Source: Candidatus Krumholzibacteriia bacterium
GTDB taxonomy: Bacteria > Krumholzibacteriota > Krumholzibacteriia > JAJRXK01
DNA: 35,087 bases
Direction: 5' to 3'
NCBI GenBank assembly: GCA_035268685.1
Contig: DATFKK010000031.1
Coordinates: forward strand, 1 to 35,087
Shown: piece by piece, positions 32,445-35,087 of the stretch
Numbering within the stretch: the first letter of the stretch is position 1
Layout of the letters: each line of letters opens with the position of its first letter
Made by a program: the position numbers and the translations under genes
Notes under the pieces: model-generated
The model's input: only the letters and a program-made list of their open reading frames with translations
The model's database searches: none
Told to the model about the DNA's origin: nothing

Positions 32445-33308
32445 CTAGGTGAGTTGATCGGCCTGCCGTCCGAGACGGCACTCGTGGTCGTGCTCGAACT
32501 CGTCGAGCCGGGTCTTCTCGAATCCCAGATACGCCTTGTTGCGCGCGGTGAGCAGGTCGAAGTCGACCGCGTGGGCGTCGAATTCCGGGCCGTCGACGCA
32601 GGCGAACTTCGTCTCGCCGCCGACCTCCACGCGGCAGCCGCCGCACATGCCCGTGCCGTCGACCATGATCGGGTTCAGGCTCACCACGGTCTCGATGCCG
32701 TGCGGGCGGGTGACCTCGGCCACGGCGCGCATCATCGGTACGGGGCCGATGGCCAGGACGAAGTCGATGCGGCGGCCCGAGTCGATCAGTTCCTGCAGCT
32801 TGTCGGTGACGAAGCCGTGGAAGCCGTAGGAGCCGTCGTCGGTGGTCGGGTAGACCTCGTCGCAGATCGCGCGCAGCTCGTCCTCGAGGATCACGTACTC
32901 CTTCGAGCGACCGCCGATGATCGAGACGACCTCGTTGCCGGCCTCCTTCAGGGCCACCGCGGTCGGGTACGCGATGGCGGTGCCGACGCCGCCGCCGATC
33001 GAGACGGCCGTTCCGAAGTTCTCGATGTGCGACGCGGTGCCCAGCGGACCCGCGACGTCGGAGATCGTGTCGCCGGTCTCCTTCTCGTTGAGCAGCCGCG
33101 TGGTCTTGCCCACGCCCTGGACGATGACCGCGACCCAGCCCTCTTCGGCGTTGCTGTCGGCGATGGTCAGCGGCACGCGCTCGCCGTCGGCGTGCACGCG
33201 CAGGATGACGAACTGCCCGGCCTTGCGCTTACGGGCGATCTTCGGCGCCTCGAGGCGGAAGTACTTGACGTCCGGAGCGAGGGATCGGGCCTCGACGATG
33301 CGAACCAT
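32445..33308 (-). CDS. nfnA: NfnA / PyrK-like FAD- and [2Fe-2S]-binding reductase subunit
   Basis: The 287-residue protein has a ferredoxin-NADP reductase-type FAD domain (RVPLTIADS), an NAD-binding part (SIGGGVGTAIAYPTAVAL) and a C-terminal iron-sulfur motif VDGTGMCGGCRVEV...FACVDGPEFD. The Asp plus three Cys arrangement is that of the NfnA [2Fe-2S] centre. With NfnB it forms a soluble complex linking NADH, NADPH and ferredoxin pools. The ATG at 33308 has GGAGG six bases upstream, and 53 bp separate it from nfnB. The alternative name is sulfide dehydrogenase subunit SudB. Confidence 0.9.
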   Translation of the reverse strand: MVRIVEARSLAPDVKYFRLEAPKIARKRKAGQFVILRVHADGERVPLTIADSNAEEGWVAVIVQGVGKTTRLLNEKETGDTISDVAGPLGTASHIENFGTAVSIGGGVGTAIAYPTAVALKEAGNEVVSIIGGRSKEYVILEDELRAICDEVYPTTDDGSYGFHGFVTDKLQELIDSGRRIDFVLAIGPVPMMRAVAEVTRPHGIETVVSLNPIMVDGTGMCGGCRVEVGGETKFACVDGPEFDAHAVDFDLLTARNKAYLGFEKTRLDEFEHDHECRLGRQADQLT

Positions 33309-33579
33309 ACATGACCTCCGCGGCACGATGCTGTGGTCCGGCACGACGGAGCAGCTTCGGGGGAGCGCGTGGAGTCCGCCATGCCTGGCAATCGGGATGT
33401 ATACAGGGACCCGCGCCGAGGAGCCATGTCTGCGGCCGGCCATTTCCGTGATCTGGGACGGAGTTCACGATCGGGTTCCGCGCGACCTGTGAAGGGATCA
33501 CAGGAACGAGCCGGTCGAAGGCCACCGTCGACGCCCGAGGGGCTGTCCAGCGGAGCGCGATCCGCTATAGTCCGGGGCG
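33309..33579. promoter_or_regulatory. Divergent region between nfnA and the symporter gene
   Basis: No gene is seen. A perfect 7-bp inverted repeat, CCTGTGA-AGGGA-TCACAGG, lies at 33486-33504, 75 bp before the symporter ATG. It resembles CRP/FNR-type half-sites (TGTGA/TCACA) but with a 5-nt rather than 6-nt centre. A TATAGT (33566-33571) only 8 bp before the ATG at 33580 would give a nearly leaderless mRNA. Confidence 0.5.
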
Positions 33580-35037
33580 ATGAACGTCTACGAACGACTC
33601 TCCGACCCGCTCGCGCTCATCGTATTCGTGATCACCCTCTTTCTGCCGGTGATCGTCGGACTGGTGGCGCTGAAGCGCACCCGCTCGCAGTCGGACTTCT
33701 TCGTCGGCGGGCGCGCCATGAACAAGCTGGTGGTGGCCCTGTCGGCGGTGAGTTCGGGGCGGTCGTCGTGGCTGGTGCTCGGCGTGAGCGGCATGGCCTA
33801 CGCCCGCGGCACGGGCGCGCTGTGGGCGGTGGCCGGCTACACCATCGTCGAGCTGATCCAGTTCCTCACCGTGGGCCAGCGCCTGCGCGACGACGCCCAG
33901 CGCTACGACTCGATCACCCTGCTCGACTGGTTCGAGTCGAAGTTCCCCGACTCGCGCCGCCGCATCCGCGTGACCGGCGCGCTGATCATCGGCGTGTTCC
34001 TCACCGCCTACGTCGCCGCCCAGCTCAACGGCGGCGCGAAGACCCTCGAGGCCGCCCTGCAGATCCCCTTCTGGACGGCGCTGCTGGCCGCGGCCGTGCT
34101 GATCGTGGTGTACATGCTGCTCGGCGGCTACATCGCCGTGGCCTACAACGACGTGGTGCGGGCGACGATCATGCTGGTCGCGCTGCTCGTGCTGCCGATC
34201 GTCGGGCTGGTCGAGATCGGCGGCTTCGCGGGGCTGGCGGAGAGCCTGCGCGGCACCGACCCGGGGTTGGTCGATCCGTTCTCGCTCGGCGTCGGTGCGC
34301 TGATCGGCTTCCTCGGCATCGGGCTCGGCTCGCCCGGCCAGCCGCACATCCTGGTGCGCTACATGTCGATCGACGACCCGAAGAACATCCGCGCCGCCGG
34401 GCTGTTCGGCTTCGCGTGGAACGTGGTGCTCGGTGCGGGCGCGGTGTTCGTGGGTCTGGTCGGCCGCGCGCTGGTACCGGCCGTGGAGAACCTGCCCGAG
34501 CAGGATCCCGAGATGGCCTACCTCGTCCTGTCGGCCGACTTCTTCGCGCCCGCCCTGTACGGCCTGCTCGTGGGTGGGATCTTCGCCGCCATCCTGTCGA
34601 CCGCCGACAGCCAGTTGCTCGTGGTGTCGTCGACGGTCGTGCGCGACGTCTGGGAGAAGGTCGTCCGCTCCGACGTCGAACTCGACGAGCAGCAGCGGCT
34701 GAAGATGTCGCGGATGGTGGTGTTGCTCGCGGGGATCGCGGCCGTGCTGCTCGCGTGGGGTGCGCAGGGCCTGGTGTTCTGGCTCGTGCTCTTCGCCTGG
34801 GGCGGGCTGGGCGCGGCGATCGGGCCGGCGGTGATCCTCGGACTGTTCTGGCGTCGGACCACGGCGTCGGGCGTGGTCGCGGGGATGATCACCGGAGCGA
34901 TCGTGACGATCGTCTGGCGGTTGTGGTTGAGGGATCCGACGGGACTGTACGAACTGATCCCCGGATTCGCGGCGGCGACGATCGCGGTGGTCTTGGTGAG
35001 TCTGCTGAGCCGGCCGCGCGGACGCGCGCGGGTCTGA
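33580..35037 (+). CDS. Sodium:solute symporter (SSS/PutP family)
   Basis: The 485-residue integral membrane protein has about 13 hydrophobic segments and family motifs such as DFFVGGRAMNKLVVALSAVSSGRSSW, LLGGYIAVAYNDVVRA and GGIFAAILSTADSQLLVVSS. These fit the proline/SSS branch, which imports a solute with Na+. The substrate cannot be read; the PutP-like signature suggests an amino acid such as proline, while some SSS members carry sugars. The ATG at 33580 lies very close to a TATAGT box and has only a weak purine stretch (GGGGCG) upstream. The stop is inside the window, so the gene is complete. The last 50 bases of the window show nothing identifiable. Confidence 0.92.
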   Translation: MNVYERLSDPLALIVFVITLFLPVIVGLVALKRTRSQSDFFVGGRAMNKLVVALSAVSSGRSSWLVLGVSGMAYARGTGALWAVAGYTIVELIQFLTVGQRLRDDAQRYDSITLLDWFESKFPDSRRRIRVTGALIIGVFLTAYVAAQLNGGAKTLEAALQIPFWTALLAAAVLIVVYMLLGGYIAVAYNDVVRATIMLVALLVLPIVGLVEIGGFAGLAESLRGTDPGLVDPFSLGVGALIGFLGIGLGSPGQPHILVRYMSIDDPKNIRAAGLFGFAWNVVLGAGAVFVGLVGRALVPAVENLPEQDPEMAYLVLSADFFAPALYGLLVGGIFAAILSTADSQLLVVSSTVVRDVWEKVVRSDVELDEQQRLKMSRMVVLLAGIAAVLLAWGAQGLVFWLVLFAWGGLGAAIGPAVILGLFWRRTTASGVVAGMITGAIVTIVWRLWLRDPTGLYELIPGFAAATIAVVLVSLLSRPRGRARV

Positions 35038-35087
35038 GCGGCCGCTCGGGTTGTCGCCGCGGTGCGCGCTCGCGTATGCTCGGCGCT

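Overview
The window is very GC-rich, with genes on both strands. It looks like a chromosomal piece of a Gram-negative bacterium from or near the FCB group. Two secreted proteins end in an FlgD-like/type IX-type sorting domain (the PNPFNPxTTI signature), several others have signal peptides or lipoboxes, and one has an outer-membrane-type beta-barrel. Krumholzibacteriota-like or Eisenbacteria-like lineages would fit, but the phylum is an inference and cannot be fixed from the sequence alone. No rRNA, tRNA, CRISPR array or transposase was seen.

Layout. 1-2789: the C-terminal part of a large secreted adhesin-like protein. 2855-3814 (-): a threonine/serine dehydratase. 3815-19422: a beta-1,3-glucan (laminarin-type) utilisation region. 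It holds a glycan-binding lipoprotein, a ROK repressor and a GH16 lipoprotein in one operon (+); a GH1 beta-glucosidase and a glycosidase fused to a beta-barrel (-); two CBM4-like secreted proteins, a truncated GH17 and a large GH94/GH149/GH161-like phosphorylase (+); and a second GH16 (-). 19548-19889 (-): an ArsC-like selenoprotein with an in-frame TGA. 19993-21939 (-): a sulfatase-like lipoprotein. 22121-24349: monomeric isocitrate dehydrogenase. 24566-25231: another secreted protein controlled like the glucan genes. 25485-28090: a small ORF and oxyR (-), divergent from ahpC-ahpD (+). 28238-29341: an alpha/beta-hydrolase-LuxR fusion. 29348-30757 (-): a berberine-bridge-type flavoprotein. 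30943-33308 (-): nfnB and nfnA. 33580-35037: an SSS-family symporter.

The most interesting signal is a 21-bp interrupted palindrome, TTTGTTCGG-N3-CCGAACAAA. It occurs four times over 20 kb, each time in the promoter region of a gene for a secreted or surface protein of the glucan system (3894, 12411, 19450, 24406). The only local regulator that fits is the ROK protein, whose own operon carries one copy. A coherent model follows: surface GH16 enzymes and glycan-binding proteins degrade and hold beta-1,3-glucan; a protein with a glycosidase domain fused to a predicted outer-membrane barrel trims the products and may admit them; cytoplasmic GH1 and a phosphorylase finish the job; and a ROK repressor reads out the sugar. 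No SusC/SusD pair is present, so the barrel fusion may take that place. The model is inference, while the sites and domain orders are visible in the sequence. Two operator-linked secreted proteins also share an almost identical C-terminal tail, which could be a sorting or anchoring tag.
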